From Furfurilactobacillus rossiae DSM 15814 (GTDB taxonomy: Bacteria; Bacillota; Bacilli; Lactobacillales; Lactobacillaceae): 64,000 bases of DNA. Of the stretch, positions 55,364-64,000 are shown in pieces. Location: NCBI RefSeq assembly GCF_000428925.1, contig NZ_AUAW01000009.1, forward strand, positions 1 through 64,000, in the 5' to 3' direction. The notes below the pieces were generated by a model. It saw only the letters and a list, made by a program, of their open reading frames with translations, was not told the origin of the DNA and did no database searches. Position 1 is the first letter of the stretch. The number at the start of each line of letters is the position of its first letter. The position numbers and the translations under genes are program-made.

Positions 55364-55660
55364 TTAAGATTGTTAGTAATTGAATAAATGATTGTTGATG
55401 GCATCAGTTGCTTTTGTTACTGGTGTTTTTTTGCGCGATAGGAACAACGAATTGTTGGTGAAATGATCAATTTGCGAACCTGTTGAGTGTTAGTAAGCTG
55501 GCTTGCCGAACTAAAATGTTTGCACGAGCAAATAAATAATCAAAATGAAAACGGATTCTAGCGAAGATTGCCTCAAAATTGTTACGATACTCATGTGAGA
55601 TAACTTACAAAGCATTTGATGGTCAATTTGTGTACACAGCAAAGATAAGGAGTACAAATC

Positions 55661-56761
55661 ATGCAAATTACAGCAGCTGTTGCGCCAGCTAAAGGTGAAT
55701 CCTTAGTTGTTGAACCCGTTGAATTAGATGACACGTTACATGGTGATCAATTATTAGTTAAAATCGTTGCGGTCGGCGTTTGTGGCGCAGATATTATGCG
55801 TGCCAAAACCGGTATGGGACGCAGTGAATTTCCGATTGTTTTGGGACATGAAGGTGCCGGCATTGTCGAGCAGGTCGGTGAAGATGTACGTGAATTTGAA
55901 GTTGGTGATCATGTGGCGATTTCGTATGCTAGCTGTGGTCACTGTCGCCAGTGTCTGGCCGGTCGTCCGTATGCGTGTGAACGCTCAGATGAATTGAATT
56001 TTGGCGGCGTTGATTACTACGGTGGTAGCCGTTTTACCTTGAACGGTCAGCCAGTAACGTCTTTTTTCCAGCAATCATCGTTTGGTACCTATGCGAAGGT
56101 TCAGGAACGAAACGCTGTTAAAGTAACCAAGGACGTTGATGTTAGCCTGCTTGGACCATTGGGATGTGGCTTACAAACGGGGGCTGGTACCGTTATGCAT
56201 ATTCTTAAACCCGAAGTTGGCAGTTCAATGGCAGTGTTCGGTACTGGAACGGTCGGCGATGCAGCCATTATGGCGGCTAAGGCGATGCACGTTGCCAAAA
56301 TCATCGCTGTTGATATCTTTGATACGCGGCTGGCAGAAGCCAAAGCGCTTGGGGCAACAGATATCATCAACAGCAAGACAGTTGATGATGTGCCAGCGAT
56401 GATTCAAGAAATGACTGATGGTGGTGTAGATTATGCTGTTGTTTCCGCTCCTGCTAATGGGCTACCAGAACAAGCCATCCGTAGCACAGGTATTCTCGGG
56501 CACACTGCAATTATTGGCGGCGCAGCGCATGCGGACTTGAGCATGATGAATGACATTCTGGTACCGGCGCGTCAAGTCACGGGTGTGTTACAAGGATTCT
56601 CATTGCCTAAGTTGTTTATTCCCCAACTAATTCAGTTGTATCAACAAGGTGACTTTCCGTTTGATAAACTAGTTAAGTTTTACGACCTAAAAGATGTTAA
56701 CCAAGCCTTTGAAGACTCATTAAACGGAACCACAGTGAAGGCCATTTTGCGGATGCCTTAA
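55661..56761 (+). CDS. Zinc-dependent alcohol dehydrogenase (aryl-alcohol type), copy 1
   Basis: 366 residues, medium-chain dehydrogenase. Catalytic zinc ligands in GVCGAD, LGHEGAG and GPLGCG; four structural-zinc cysteines in CGHCRQCLAGRPYAC; NAD loop FGTGTVGDAA. Similar to aryl-alcohol dehydrogenases and to the paralog at 58214. Probably interconverts an aromatic or medium-chain alcohol and aldehyde. AAGGAG before the ATG. First of a same-strand group with NmrA-like, ADH and aldehyde dehydrogenase genes. Confidence 0.9.
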   Translation: MQITAAVAPAKGESLVVEPVELDDTLHGDQLLVKIVAVGVCGADIMRAKTGMGRSEFPIVLGHEGAGIVEQVGEDVREFEVGDHVAISYASCGHCRQCLAGRPYACERSDELNFGGVDYYGGSRFTLNGQPVTSFFQQSSFGTYAKVQERNAVKVTKDVDVSLLGPLGCGLQTGAGTVMHILKPEVGSSMAVFGTGTVGDAAIMAAKAMHVAKIIAVDIFDTRLAEAKALGATDIINSKTVDDVPAMIQEMTDGGVDYAVVSAPANGLPEQAIRSTGILGHTAIIGGAAHADLSMMNDILVPARQVTGVLQGFSLPKLFIPQLIQLYQQGDFPFDKLVKFYDLKDVNQAFEDSLNGTTVKAILRMP

Positions 56762-56802
56762 TTAGGAAAAATGACATCGATAAAGTTCATTAGGAGGTAA
56801 GC

Positions 56803-57651
56803 ATGATGATTTTAGTAACCTCAGCAGCTGGTCACACTGGTCGCGTGATTGTGGACAAACTAGTGGCCGCTGGATTCGACGTAAAAGCGACGGACATTAA
56901 TCCAGCCGTGAAAGATTTGCCGGGTATTCGTGAAGGGGTCGTTGCAGATTTAACCCGTGCAGATGAAATTGATAAGTTGATTGCGGATGTCGACAGTGTC
57001 GTGGAAATTCCCCCCTTGTTTGTCGCGGAAGAGGCGGATATTGGCCGATATTTGACGGACCAGTTGGCGGCTGCCCACAAGCAATTTATCTTTATTTCGG
57101 TTACTCATCCAATTCTATCTACGTTACGTCAGCATTTGATGAAACGTGATGTGGAAGAGCACATGATTTATACCGGGATGGTTAAGGATTATCAATACAC
57201 GATTTTGCAACCGATGCACTATATGCATAATTTCAATCCAAACGTGGTTCACGAAACTGGTGCCTATAATATCTTTTATGATATCAATACCAAACTTTCC
57301 TATGTGGCACCGGAAGATGTTGGCGATGTGGTCGTAGCAGTTGCTCAAAATCCCGAGAAGCATAATAAAGCCACGTATGAACTGGTAGGTACGGATTACG
57401 CTTCACCGGTAGATCTAGTAGCATTGTATAATCGGTTAACAGGCGAGCATGCCGTTGCCGAGCGTGTCGATATGACAGAGTTTCTTAATCAGGCAGGCAT
57501 TCAAAATGTTTATTCACGAGATGCCTTTCGCCACCTAGCAGATACGTATAGTAAGTGGGGACTCGATGGCAACTCGAATGTCCTACGCTTGTTACTTGGA
57601 CGCAAACCAACAAGTTATGAAGATTATATGAAGCAGCAGATTAAATTTTAA
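56803..57651 (+). CDS. NmrA/SDR-type NAD(P)-binding protein
   Basis: 282 residues. The N-terminal MILVTSAAGHTGRVIVDKL is the atypical SDR nucleotide-binding loop; the C-terminal part resembles NmrA-like regulators or quinone oxidoreductases. No clear YxxxK catalytic pair, so it may be a redox sensor rather than an enzyme. It is 41 bases downstream of the ADH gene with AGGAGG, so co-transcribed. Confidence 0.8.
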   Translation: MMILVTSAAGHTGRVIVDKLVAAGFDVKATDINPAVKDLPGIREGVVADLTRADEIDKLIADVDSVVEIPPLFVAEEADIGRYLTDQLAAAHKQFIFISVTHPILSTLRQHLMKRDVEEHMIYTGMVKDYQYTILQPMHYMHNFNPNVVHETGAYNIFYDINTKLSYVAPEDVGDVVVAVAQNPEKHNKATYELVGTDYASPVDLVALYNRLTGEHAVAERVDMTEFLNQAGIQNVYSRDAFRHLADTYSKWGLDGNSNVLRLLLGRKPTSYEDYMKQQIKF

Positions 57652-57664
57652 ATATGCAAACAGA

Positions 57665-57778
57665 GAGCGCGACATAACACGGTTTGGCTTTCTCAGGCAA
57701 CGAAAAATGGATGTTTATGGGTGACTTTCCCGTGAACATCCATTTTATGTTAGATTAGCAAATGTCAGTGTTATGCTC
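57665..57778. repeat. Structured intergenic repeat, family A, copy 2
   Basis: It shares GACATAACAC, TTTGGCTTTCTCAGG, ATGGGTG and GTGTTATG in order with copy 1 at 51491. The middle stem is AAATGGATGTT/AACATCCATTT instead of AAATCCGGCG/CGCCGGATTT, a complete compensatory replacement. It follows the NmrA-like gene. Confidence 0.72.
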
Positions 57779-57933
57779 CAATCGTTTTTAATTGGTAAGA
57801 AAAGGGTTTGTACGGTCAGCTTACAATTACAAAATTCGATTTTTTATTTGGTTGCTCAATAGTTAAAAACTTGTCCCAGTTATGCGCAGTAAGACGGACG
57901 TAAATCGGTGTTAAACATGATTCTTAATTAGAT

Positions 57934-58079
57934 TTTGAGAATCAATTTGTTTTGATCAGTAATTCTCAAAGATAATTAAAATAAACAATTTTATTTCACT
58001 GAATTATGCACGCAGGGGTTGAAACCGATTACATTTAGAAATACCATGAAGGCGTGGAACGTTCCAAAGTAGCTATAAT
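57934..58079 (+). promoter_or_regulatory. Regulatory region of the second ADH
   Basis: Contains TTTGAGAAT/ATTCTCAAA (57934-57970), a cre-like TGAAACCGATTACA near 58019 (two mismatches to consensus), the perfect palindrome TGGAACGTTCCA (58055-58066), and TATAAT at 58074-58079. The palindrome lies in the promoter spacer, a likely repressor site. A leader of about 130 bases follows. Otherwise 57779-58213 holds nothing recognised. Confidence 0.4.
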
Positions 58080-58213
58080 TACATATCAACGATGTGCCTG
58101 GAAAGATAAACAAGCACATAAAGATGTTATTACAGTTGCTCTTAATTGAAGTTGTTCTTGGCGAGCTCATTTGCTCAATAATTCACCAAATAATCATTTG
58201 GAGGAAAAACATC

Positions 58214-59332
58214 ATGAAAATTAAAGCAGCAGTTGTTGAAAAAAAGGGTGGCCCGTTTGTGATCAAGGATGATGTTGAGTTATCCGAAATGCAGGCTGAT
58301 GACCTACAAATTCACATGGTTGCCAGTGGCATTTGCCATTCAGACGAAGCCTTAAGAAAAGGTGATGCTGAAATTGGCTACCCAATTGTTTTGGGACACG
58401 AGGGCTCAGGAATAGTTGAAAAAGTGGGTCCAGAAGTTAAGAACTTCAAGGTTGGTGATCACGTTGTTTTGTCATTCTACGGTTGTGGTAACTGTGAGAA
58501 CTGTTTGAAGGGGATGCCGACCCGCTGTCTAAATTATGCAGCGAATAATTTATCTGGTGTTCGTCCGGATGGTAGTGCTCACTTTACTGAGGATGGTCAT
58601 CGTGTCAGTGACATGTTTGATCAGTCATCATTTACGACAACCACTGTTGTTCGCGAACGTAACGCGGTTAAGGTTCCTAAGAACTTGGATTTGCGCCGTC
58701 TTGGACCTTTAGGTTGTGGTTATGTAACTGGTAGTGGGACTGTTCTGAACACATTGAAACCAAAACCTGGCGAAACTATCGCTGTCTTCGGGACTGGTGC
58801 CGTTGGCTTGGCAGCCATGATGGCTGGTAAGATTTCTGGCTGTACTACTGTCATTGCCGTTGATGTTGTCGATTCACGTTTGCAATTAGCCAAGGAACTT
58901 GGCGCAACTGACACAATCAACAGCAAGAACGAAGATGCCGTTGCTAAAATCAAGGAGCTGACGGATGGCAAAGGTGTCGACTATGCCGTTGATACCACTG
59001 GTGTGACGAAAGTTATGGAAGATTCCATTCAGGCACTCGCCCAGGGCGGAACCACCGCAACTATTGCTGTTACAGCTAACCACATTGACCTAGATACATG
59101 GAACGACCTTTGCACAAACGATCGCTCTATCATTGGGGTCAACATGGGCGATTCCATTCCACAAGTCGACATTCCTCGTTTGATCAAATTCTACCAGATG
59201 GGCATGTTTGACTTTGACAAGACGGAAAAGTTCTATCCATTTGAGCAAATTAACGAGGCTAACGCCGATTCCGGTAGTGGCAAGACCATCAAGCCAGTTT
59301 TGGTAATTGATGATCAGTATAAGCCAGAGTGA
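58214..59332 (+). CDS. Zinc-dependent alcohol dehydrogenase (aryl-alcohol type), copy 2
   Basis: 372 residues, paralog of the 55661 gene. Catalytic zinc ligands in GICHSDEA, LGHEGSG, GPLGCG; structural-zinc cysteines in CGNCENCLKGMPTRC; NAD loop FGTGAVGLAA. The start is ATG 58214 after TGGAGGAAA; upstream in-frame codons lie in the leader. An aldehyde dehydrogenase follows, so the pair could oxidise an alcohol to its acid or run in reverse as an electron sink. Confidence 0.92.
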   Translation: MKIKAAVVEKKGGPFVIKDDVELSEMQADDLQIHMVASGICHSDEALRKGDAEIGYPIVLGHEGSGIVEKVGPEVKNFKVGDHVVLSFYGCGNCENCLKGMPTRCLNYAANNLSGVRPDGSAHFTEDGHRVSDMFDQSSFTTTTVVRERNAVKVPKNLDLRRLGPLGCGYVTGSGTVLNTLKPKPGETIAVFGTGAVGLAAMMAGKISGCTTVIAVDVVDSRLQLAKELGATDTINSKNEDAVAKIKELTDGKGVDYAVDTTGVTKVMEDSIQALAQGGTTATIAVTANHIDLDTWNDLCTNDRSIIGVNMGDSIPQVDIPRLIKFYQMGMFDFDKTEKFYPFEQINEANADSGSGKTIKPVLVIDDQYKPE

Positions 59333-59427
59333 GCGTGACTCACAATAACTGTATTCAGGTAACAAAATTCAAAAAGACGTTTTCAGGTTTCCTTGCCACA
59401 AGCGACAAGGCAGAAAGGAAGCACATT

Positions 59428-60900
59428 ATGTCTGAAGCAATTGCGTTAAAGCATTATCAAATGTATATCAATGGTCAGTTTGTTGACTCAAAATCAGGTA
59501 ACACACTAACTGTCATTAACCCATCCGATGAACAACCAATCTCAACCGTTCCAAGCGCAACGGTTGAAGAAACGCGTGAAGCAATTGATGATGCGTTTGA
59601 AGCACAAAAGTCATGGAAAGAGGTTCCAGCCGCAACCCGTGGTGCATATCTGCATAAAATTGCTGAAGAAATTCGGAGCCAAGAAGACGATTTAGTTTCC
59701 ATTTTGATGGAAGAACAAGGGAAGATTAAATCCTTAGCTCAAACGGAAATCATGTTTTCAGCTGACTATTTCGATTACATGGCTGCCGCAGCACGGATGT
59801 ATGAAGGCGAAGTTCTTCAATCTGACAACCCTAACGAAAACATCATGATTGCCAAACAGCCGATTGGTGTCGCTGCCGGAATTTTGCCGTGGAACTTTCC
59901 GTTCTTCCTGATTGCTCGGAAGATGGGACCAGCTTTGGTAACTGGGAACACCATTGTGATCAAGCCAAGTTCCGATACACCAAACAACGCTTTGGCGTTT
60001 GCTAAGATTTGTGACAAGGTTGGTCTACCGAAGGGCGTTGTTAACTTTGTCACTGGTCCTGGGGCAGTCGTTGGCAGTGAATTATCCAAGAACAAGAAGA
60101 TTGGCATTATCAGTTTGACCGGGTCCGTTGACTCTGGCCGTCGAGTCATGAGCGATGCTGCTGACCACTTAGCTAAGGTCTCACTTGAATTAGGTGGGAA
60201 GGCGCCTGCCATTGTTTGCAAGGATGCGGACATTGACTTGGCTGTCCAAGCCATCATCGATTCACGTGTCGACAACAATGGGCAAGTTTGCAACAACGCC
60301 GAGCGAGTATATGTACAAGAGGATGTTGCCAACGAATTCGTTAAGAAGCTGACCGACAAGATGAGCAAGATCACGGTCGGTGACCCGAACAAGGATGAAA
60401 CCATTGGCATGGGTCCACTGATCAACAAAGCAGCGTTGGACAACGTTGATGGCATGGTTCAACGTGCGGTTAAGGCTGGCGGCAAAGTAACTACTGGCGG
60501 TCACCCAGCAGACATCGACAAAGGGTTCTACTACTTACCAACGGTTATCACTAACGTTAAGCAGGATTCTGAGATTATCCAGCACGAAATCTTTGGACCA
60601 GTGCTCCCAATCGTCACCTTTAAGACGTTGGATGAAGCCATTGAGATGTCAAACGATAACGACCTAGGTTTGACGTCATCTATCTTCACTGAGAACTTGG
60701 ATAACGCCGCTAAGGCTGCCAACGAATTGCAAGACGGTGAAACATACATCAACCGTTACAACTTTGAGGCTATTCAAGGCTTCCACGCCGGCTGGAAGGA
60801 GTCCGGTGTTGGCGGTGCTGATGGCAAACACGGTTTGGATGAATTCTTGAACACCCACGTTGTTTATTTGCAAAGGCATCCGGAAAAGGGAAATGAATAG
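59428..60900 (+). CDS. NAD(P)-dependent aldehyde dehydrogenase
   Basis: 490 residues. Catalytic Cys in NNGQVCNNAERVY, Glu in SLELGGKAPAIV, cofactor Lys in VIKPSSDTP, and PWNFPFF. It resembles lactaldehyde/glycolaldehyde and benzaldehyde dehydrogenases; its C-terminal YNFEAIQGFHAGWKESG fits the former type. The start is ATG 59428 after AAAGGAAG. It is co-directional with and 95 bases after the ADH gene. Confidence 0.93.
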   Translation: MSEAIALKHYQMYINGQFVDSKSGNTLTVINPSDEQPISTVPSATVEETREAIDDAFEAQKSWKEVPAATRGAYLHKIAEEIRSQEDDLVSILMEEQGKIKSLAQTEIMFSADYFDYMAAAARMYEGEVLQSDNPNENIMIAKQPIGVAAGILPWNFPFFLIARKMGPALVTGNTIVIKPSSDTPNNALAFAKICDKVGLPKGVVNFVTGPGAVVGSELSKNKKIGIISLTGSVDSGRRVMSDAADHLAKVSLELGGKAPAIVCKDADIDLAVQAIIDSRVDNNGQVCNNAERVYVQEDVANEFVKKLTDKMSKITVGDPNKDETIGMGPLINKAALDNVDGMVQRAVKAGGKVTTGGHPADIDKGFYYLPTVITNVKQDSEIIQHEIFGPVLPIVTFKTLDEAIEMSNDNDLGLTSSIFTENLDNAAKAANELQDGETYINRYNFEAIQGFHAGWKESGVGGADGKHGLDEFLNTHVVYLQRHPEKGNE

Positions 60901-60906
60901 AGCGTG

Positions 60907-61013
60907 AACACCCCCGGGGTAAAAGCCGAGCGATAACGTAAAATAATCACCGTGAAGACGTACTTTGTCTTTGTGGTGGTTGTTTTGTGTTATGCACAGG
61001 CTTTTGGGGGTGT
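60907..61013 (+). repeat. Structured intergenic repeat, family B, copy 2
   Basis: Outer CACCCCC/GGGGGTG and AAAAGCC/GGCTTTT, middle ATAAC-TAAAA-AATCACC with its complement GGTGGTT-TTTT-GTTAT, inner AAGAC-GTACTTT-GTCTT. It lies right after the aldehyde dehydrogenase stop. The rest of the 302-bp gap to 61203 has only two copies of GCGTTTGCGACA (about 61018 and 61103). Confidence 0.65.
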
Positions 61014-61203
61014 GAACGCGTTTGCGACAATATAGCAGCAAAAATTTGGTCTCGCAAAGTCCTCGCCCTCATGTGCAGACACATTCTTTTCAGCTACTTA
61101 CGGCGTTTGCGACAGCACTTAATCTACAAAGACCTAATCAAAATTTACCGCGTTTGTTAATTGAGGTGCTATACTCAATGCAAACATAAGGAGGCGCTTA
61201 CAA

Positions 61204-61434
61204 ATGCAAAATTTCACTGTGGACGAACTAAAGCAATTTGATGGCAAAGATGGTCATAAGGCCTATGTGGCGGTAGACGGAACTGTTTATGATCTGACGA
61301 ATGTTGAGGCTTGGCGGGGCGGAAACCACCATGGTCTGACGGCGGGCAGAGACCTCACGGAAATGATCAAAAAATCTCCGCACGGTAAAAAAACGTTAAC
61401 TGATAAACCGGTCGTTGGCCAATTAGTTTCATAA
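61204..61434 (+). CDS. Cytochrome b5-like heme/steroid-binding domain protein
   Basis: 76 residues, a lone cytochrome b5-like domain: FTVDELKQFDGKDGHKAYVA, VDGTVYDLTNVEAWRGGNHH and GLTAGRDLTEMIKKSPHG. The His-rich GNHHGLTAGRD segment corresponds to the first heme ligand region. It is soluble; partner unknown. AAGGAGG before the ATG. Confidence 0.88.
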   Translation: MQNFTVDELKQFDGKDGHKAYVAVDGTVYDLTNVEAWRGGNHHGLTAGRDLTEMIKKSPHGKKTLTDKPVVGQLVS

Positions 61435-61533
61435 AAATATCAAATACTACAACGAGGTTGTGACATAAGTTTATTGGGGACGAATGATATAAGCAATATC
61501 GCGCTCCAAAGTCCTGAGAATTCCGCTTAACCT

Positions 61534-61574
61534 AAAACTGACCCATTCCCGAACTTGGGGAATAGGTCAGTTTT
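61534..61574. repeat. Strong hairpin in the 61.4-61.8 kb gap
   Basis: AAAACTGACC-CATTCCC pairs with GGGGAAT-GGTCAGTTTT around GAACTT. A bidirectional terminator after the cytochrome b5-like gene is the likely role. The remainder of 61435-61769 shows nothing recognised. Confidence 0.6.
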
Positions 61575-61769
61575 ACATTAATGCTCGTTCTCAAACCGGA
61601 CTTGTGTCAAAGCTCCATTTTGCAAATCAGATGCTTTCATTCTTTAAACATCTGTTAATCAATAGCAATAACATTGAAAGGCTCTGTATTTAGCCTTTAT
61701 ACTTTGTGGGTAGTTTAAGGAATTTGTCTCGTTTGGAAAGTGAGTTTGGCTCACGCGAGGTTATTATTT

Positions 61770-62552
61770 ATGCGCAAGAATTATTTGGGTCGACTTGTAG
61801 GCCTTGTCGTTGTTATCATTGGCGGCGCATTGTTTTTACAAAATCACCCGCCATTGGAAAAACAGTTGGCTGATCAGGTAGGTCCAGCTAACATTCAACG
61901 ATCATTTCAAAAAATCCATAATCAAGTAAATACTTTTTTTACGGCCGTCACTTTGAACGCCAATGCTGGCGCTCAGGACTCTACGGCTTCGCAGTCCACA
62001 TCGGCTAGTACCAAACCATCGCCACACGTCGCGGCATCCACAGCGAACTCGACTACCACTGACGCGACGCCAGTTGAATCGATTGTCAGCAATGTTCATT
62101 TGCAACCGACGTACTATTACGAATACGCGGCCTCCGATTCGCCAGCAGTGCGCTTGGCGTTTGATACTGCCGTGCAAACGTATAATGCAACCGGTATCGT
62201 TACCCTTAAACCCGGGCACGCGGGGAGTGGACAAAACCAGTTGACGTTTAGCACCTATCATGAAGTTTCAAAAGCAGCTAGCGATGGTGCGGTCGAGGTA
62301 GGTCACGGCGGTCCAGAAATTTACCAAACGAATTTTAGTTGTGCTAACGCAACGAATCATGGAAGTGCCAAGCTGAATACAGCCTATTTGAGTTCATACA
62401 ATGATGCGGTCGCTATTCACGAAGTTGGTCACGCATTGGGACTTGATCATAGTAGTGATCCGAATTCGGTCATGTACCCAGTAACGCAAGGACGTGTGCA
62501 GTTAACTAGCGGGGATATTGCTGGCTTGAAGGCGATTTATTCGCAGAACTAA
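61770..62552 (+). CDS. Secreted matrixin-type zinc metalloprotease
   Basis: 260 residues. A signal-anchor (about 8-27, GLVVVIIGGALFLQ), a Ser/Thr/Ala-rich linker (about 65-105), then a metzincin domain with HEVGHALGLDH (three zinc His and catalytic Glu) and the Met-turn SVMYP. It is extracellular or membrane-tethered. Substrate unknown. The start is ATG 61770 after GCGAGG; the ATG/TTG codons upstream lack a better RBS. Confidence 0.85.
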   Translation: MRKNYLGRLVGLVVVIIGGALFLQNHPPLEKQLADQVGPANIQRSFQKIHNQVNTFFTAVTLNANAGAQDSTASQSTSASTKPSPHVAASTANSTTTDATPVESIVSNVHLQPTYYYEYAASDSPAVRLAFDTAVQTYNATGIVTLKPGHAGSGQNQLTFSTYHEVSKAASDGAVEVGHGGPEIYQTNFSCANATNHGSAKLNTAYLSSYNDAVAIHEVGHALGLDHSSDPNSVMYPVTQGRVQLTSGDIAGLKAIYSQN

Positions 62553-62607
62553 TTGTGATGTTGGTTCACGTTTAATTGAATATCAAAGTCATTGCTTTAC
62601 GTGGCGT

Positions 62608-62652
62608 AAAAACACCTGCAAATAATATTTTGAGTATTATTTGCAGGTGTTT
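62608..62652. terminator. Bidirectional terminator between matrixin and LysR genes
   Basis: AAACACCTGCAAATAATA pairs with TATTATTTGCAGGTGTTT. The LysR stop codon lies inside it. Confidence 0.82.
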
Positions 62653-63494
62653 AGTATTTCGACAAACTTTGAAATTAGTGATGTATGTTTAATGTTTTCA
62701 GAAATTAGTAAATCGTAATCGAGATCTATCTTCGGCAAGATTGTCTTGACATGAATTTTGCTTGGATGAGCAGTGTTTTCGAGCACATAGTTAGAGATAA
62801 TCCCAGTGCCAACGTTATTTTCGACCATTGCAACGACGGTTTCACCACGATCAACAATCAACCAGTTATTGACATTGAAATTATTTTTCTTATTTAGAGT
62901 ATCAATGACGGTTTCTGCGCCAGCCTTGCAAAAGATGAAAGTTTGTTCACTGTCGGTTAAATCAACCGGTTCGGAACTTTCGGCAGAGAGTGCAACCATG
63001 TGATCGGTAAACAAGCGTTGCCCGTTTTGAAGATTATTGGGAGAGGTCGTAATACCAACATCGATGGCGTTGTCCTGTAATAATTGTTTGATATCGCGGG
63101 CATTGCCTTCTGTTAACTCAATCTCGACTAGTGGATACTGAGCTTTAAATATACCAAATACTTTAGCTAAAACGGTGGTACTAATAATTGGCAAAGAACC
63201 AATTCGTAAACGACCACCTAGTTGATGGTTAGCCTCGAAAGCTGTCTGTAACAAGAGGTTCTCATCTTCGGATAATTGTTGGGCAGTCTTTAATACCTTT
63301 TTGCCAGTATCCGTCAATGACAGGCCGTTTTTACGATCACGAATAAATAGTTTAACGTTTAGTTCCGCTTCTAAATTATGAATGGATTTACTAACGCTGG
63401 GCTGTGAGATATACATTTCAGCCGCAGTTTGCGTGAAACTGCCAGTGCGAGCAACCATGATAAAAATTTTAATCCAGTGCATGTTGATAGCCAA
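62637..63494 (-). CDS. LysR-family regulator (divergent to an SDR gene)
   Basis: 285 residues. HTH: WIKIFIMVARTGSFTQTAAE then ISQPSVSKSIHNLEAELN; substrate-binding domain after residue 95. TTG 63494 is taken as start because GAGG lies eight bases upstream; ATG 63482 is the alternative. Codons up to 63632 overlap the divergent SDR gene and its promoter. It likely regulates the SDR gene. Confidence 0.88.
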   Translation of the reverse strand: MAINMHWIKIFIMVARTGSFTQTAAEMYISQPSVSKSIHNLEAELNVKLFIRDRKNGLSLTDTGKKVLKTAQQLSEDENLLLQTAFEANHQLGGRLRIGSLPIISTTVLAKVFGIFKAQYPLVEIELTEGNARDIKQLLQDNAIDVGITTSPNNLQNGQRLFTDHMVALSAESSEPVDLTDSEQTFIFCKAGAETVIDTLNKKNNFNVNNWLIVDRGETVVAMVENNVGTGIISNYVLENTAHPSKIHVKTILPKIDLDYDLLISENIKHTSLISKFVEILNTCK

Positions 63495-63581
63495 ACGGGT
63501 ATCCTCACATTCCGATAAATGTATTTGATGCGCTCCCTTGTTCTCACTACAATGCATGGTAAGAAAGGTGAGGCAAATCGA

Positions 63582-64000
63582 ATGAAAAAAACAATTGTAA
63601 TTGTTGGTGCAGGAGCAGGACTGGGTCACCATATTGCTGAAAGGTTTGGCCGTGAAGGCTTTAACGTTGTCTTGATGGCGAGAAACGCTTCGAGACTAGC
63701 GGAATATGTGGCATCGTTGAAGTCACAAGGAATAGATGCTGATTATTTCGTTGTTGATGTGGCAAGCAACGCGTCTATTCAAACGGCTTTTGCAGAGCTG
63801 AAACGAAAGTACAATCGGGTTGACGTATTAGTTTATAATGTCGCCATGATGAGTGGAAACCGCCCCTTAGAACTAACGCCTGCTGAGCTATTAGAACACT
63901 ATCAAACTGATGTTGTTGGTGCACTAGCCGCCGCACAACAAGTGATTTCGATGCAAAAAGACAATCGCGAAGGAACGTTATTGTTTACAGGTGGCGGCTT
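63582..64000 (+). CDS. Short-chain dehydrogenase, N-terminal part (cut by window edge)
   Basis: 139 residues to the edge. Rossmann loop IVIVGAGAGLGHHIAERFG, then VLVYNVAM in place of the usual NNAG, and LLFTGGG at the edge. Substrate unknown. GGTGAGG precedes the ATG. Divergent from the LysR gene. Confidence 0.85.
   Translation, partial: MKKTIVIVGAGAGLGHHIAERFGREGFNVVLMARNASRLAEYVASLKSQGIDADYFVVDVASNASIQTAFAELKRKYNRVDVLVYNVAMMSGNRPLELTPAELLEHYQTDVVGALAAAQQVISMQKDNREGTLLFTGGG

Noticed and set aside
61452-61580. Third copy of repeat family A
   Set aside because: GACATAA and a strong hairpin are present, but the order of shared words does not match on either strand.
1-64000. CRISPR array, restriction-modification or other classical defence genes
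   Set aside because: No regularly spaced repeats and no cas, methylase or endonuclease genes seen; RexAB is housekeeping repair.

Overview
The window reads as chromosome of a low-GC Gram-positive lactic acid bacterium of the Lactobacillaceae. Signs are RexAB in place of canonical AddAB, an LPXTG surface protein, an Fst-type type I toxin, two FemABX-type peptidoglycan bridge enzymes, lysine L-box riboswitches, AGGAGG ribosome binding sites and frequent GTG/TTG starts. Genus cannot be fixed by eye. The core (9-40 kb, 45-64 kb) looks clearly richer in G+C than two accessory stretches, 0.4-9 kb and 40.4-43.3 kb.

Layout. 1-350: 3' end of an IS3-family element. 385-8262: an A+T-rich island with a divergent pair of small HTH regulators followed by six co-directional membrane, tailed and lipoprotein genes that are diverged relatives of one another. 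8.3-9.1 kb: remains of an IS200/IS605 transposase and a toxin-like small peptide. 9.3-12.8 kb: a heterodimeric ABC exporter. 12.8-13.3 kb: two structured repeat elements. 13.6-15.1 kb: cardiolipin synthase. 15.1-26.0 kb: the complete acetylated diaminopimelate/lysine pathway, from aspartate to lysine, in two divergent operons (lysC-dapF leftward; lysA-dapD-deacetylase-dapA-dapB-aminotransferase-asd rightward), each headed by its own lysine riboswitch. 26-29 kb: PadR plus a LiaX-like DUF4097 protein, and an XRE-DUF3923 pair. 29.1-29.5 kb: a candidate large ncRNA with a cre site over its promoter. 29.7-37.1 kb: rexBA. 37.2-40.3 kb: DUF1836, DegV, HIT and ApbE genes.

40.4-44.9 kb holds the most unusual locus. 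A second divergent HTH pair precedes a FemABX transferase, a hexapeptide acyltransferase, two nearly identical tRNA-Ser-like RNAs whose anticodon loop is replaced by a UUCG-type hairpin, and a second FemABX transferase. FemABX enzymes use aminoacyl-tRNA to build peptidoglycan cross-bridges, and SerRS does not read the anticodon. The natural hypothesis is a dedicated, non-decoding seryl donor for cell wall synthesis, made next to the enzymes that would use it. That function is inference; the RNA folds and the gene order are seen directly.

45-64 kb: a GNAT gene, an Fst-type toxin with antitoxin-like repeats, a LysR/flavoprotein pair, gnd, a thiolase, an LPXTG adhesin beside an Mga-like regulator, two zinc alcohol dehydrogenases with an NmrA-like protein and an aldehyde dehydrogenase, a cytochrome b5-like protein, a matrixin-like protease, and a LysR/SDR pair cut by the window edge. 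Two families of structured intergenic repeats (51.5/57.7 kb and 19.8/60.9 kb) recur with structure-preserving changes.
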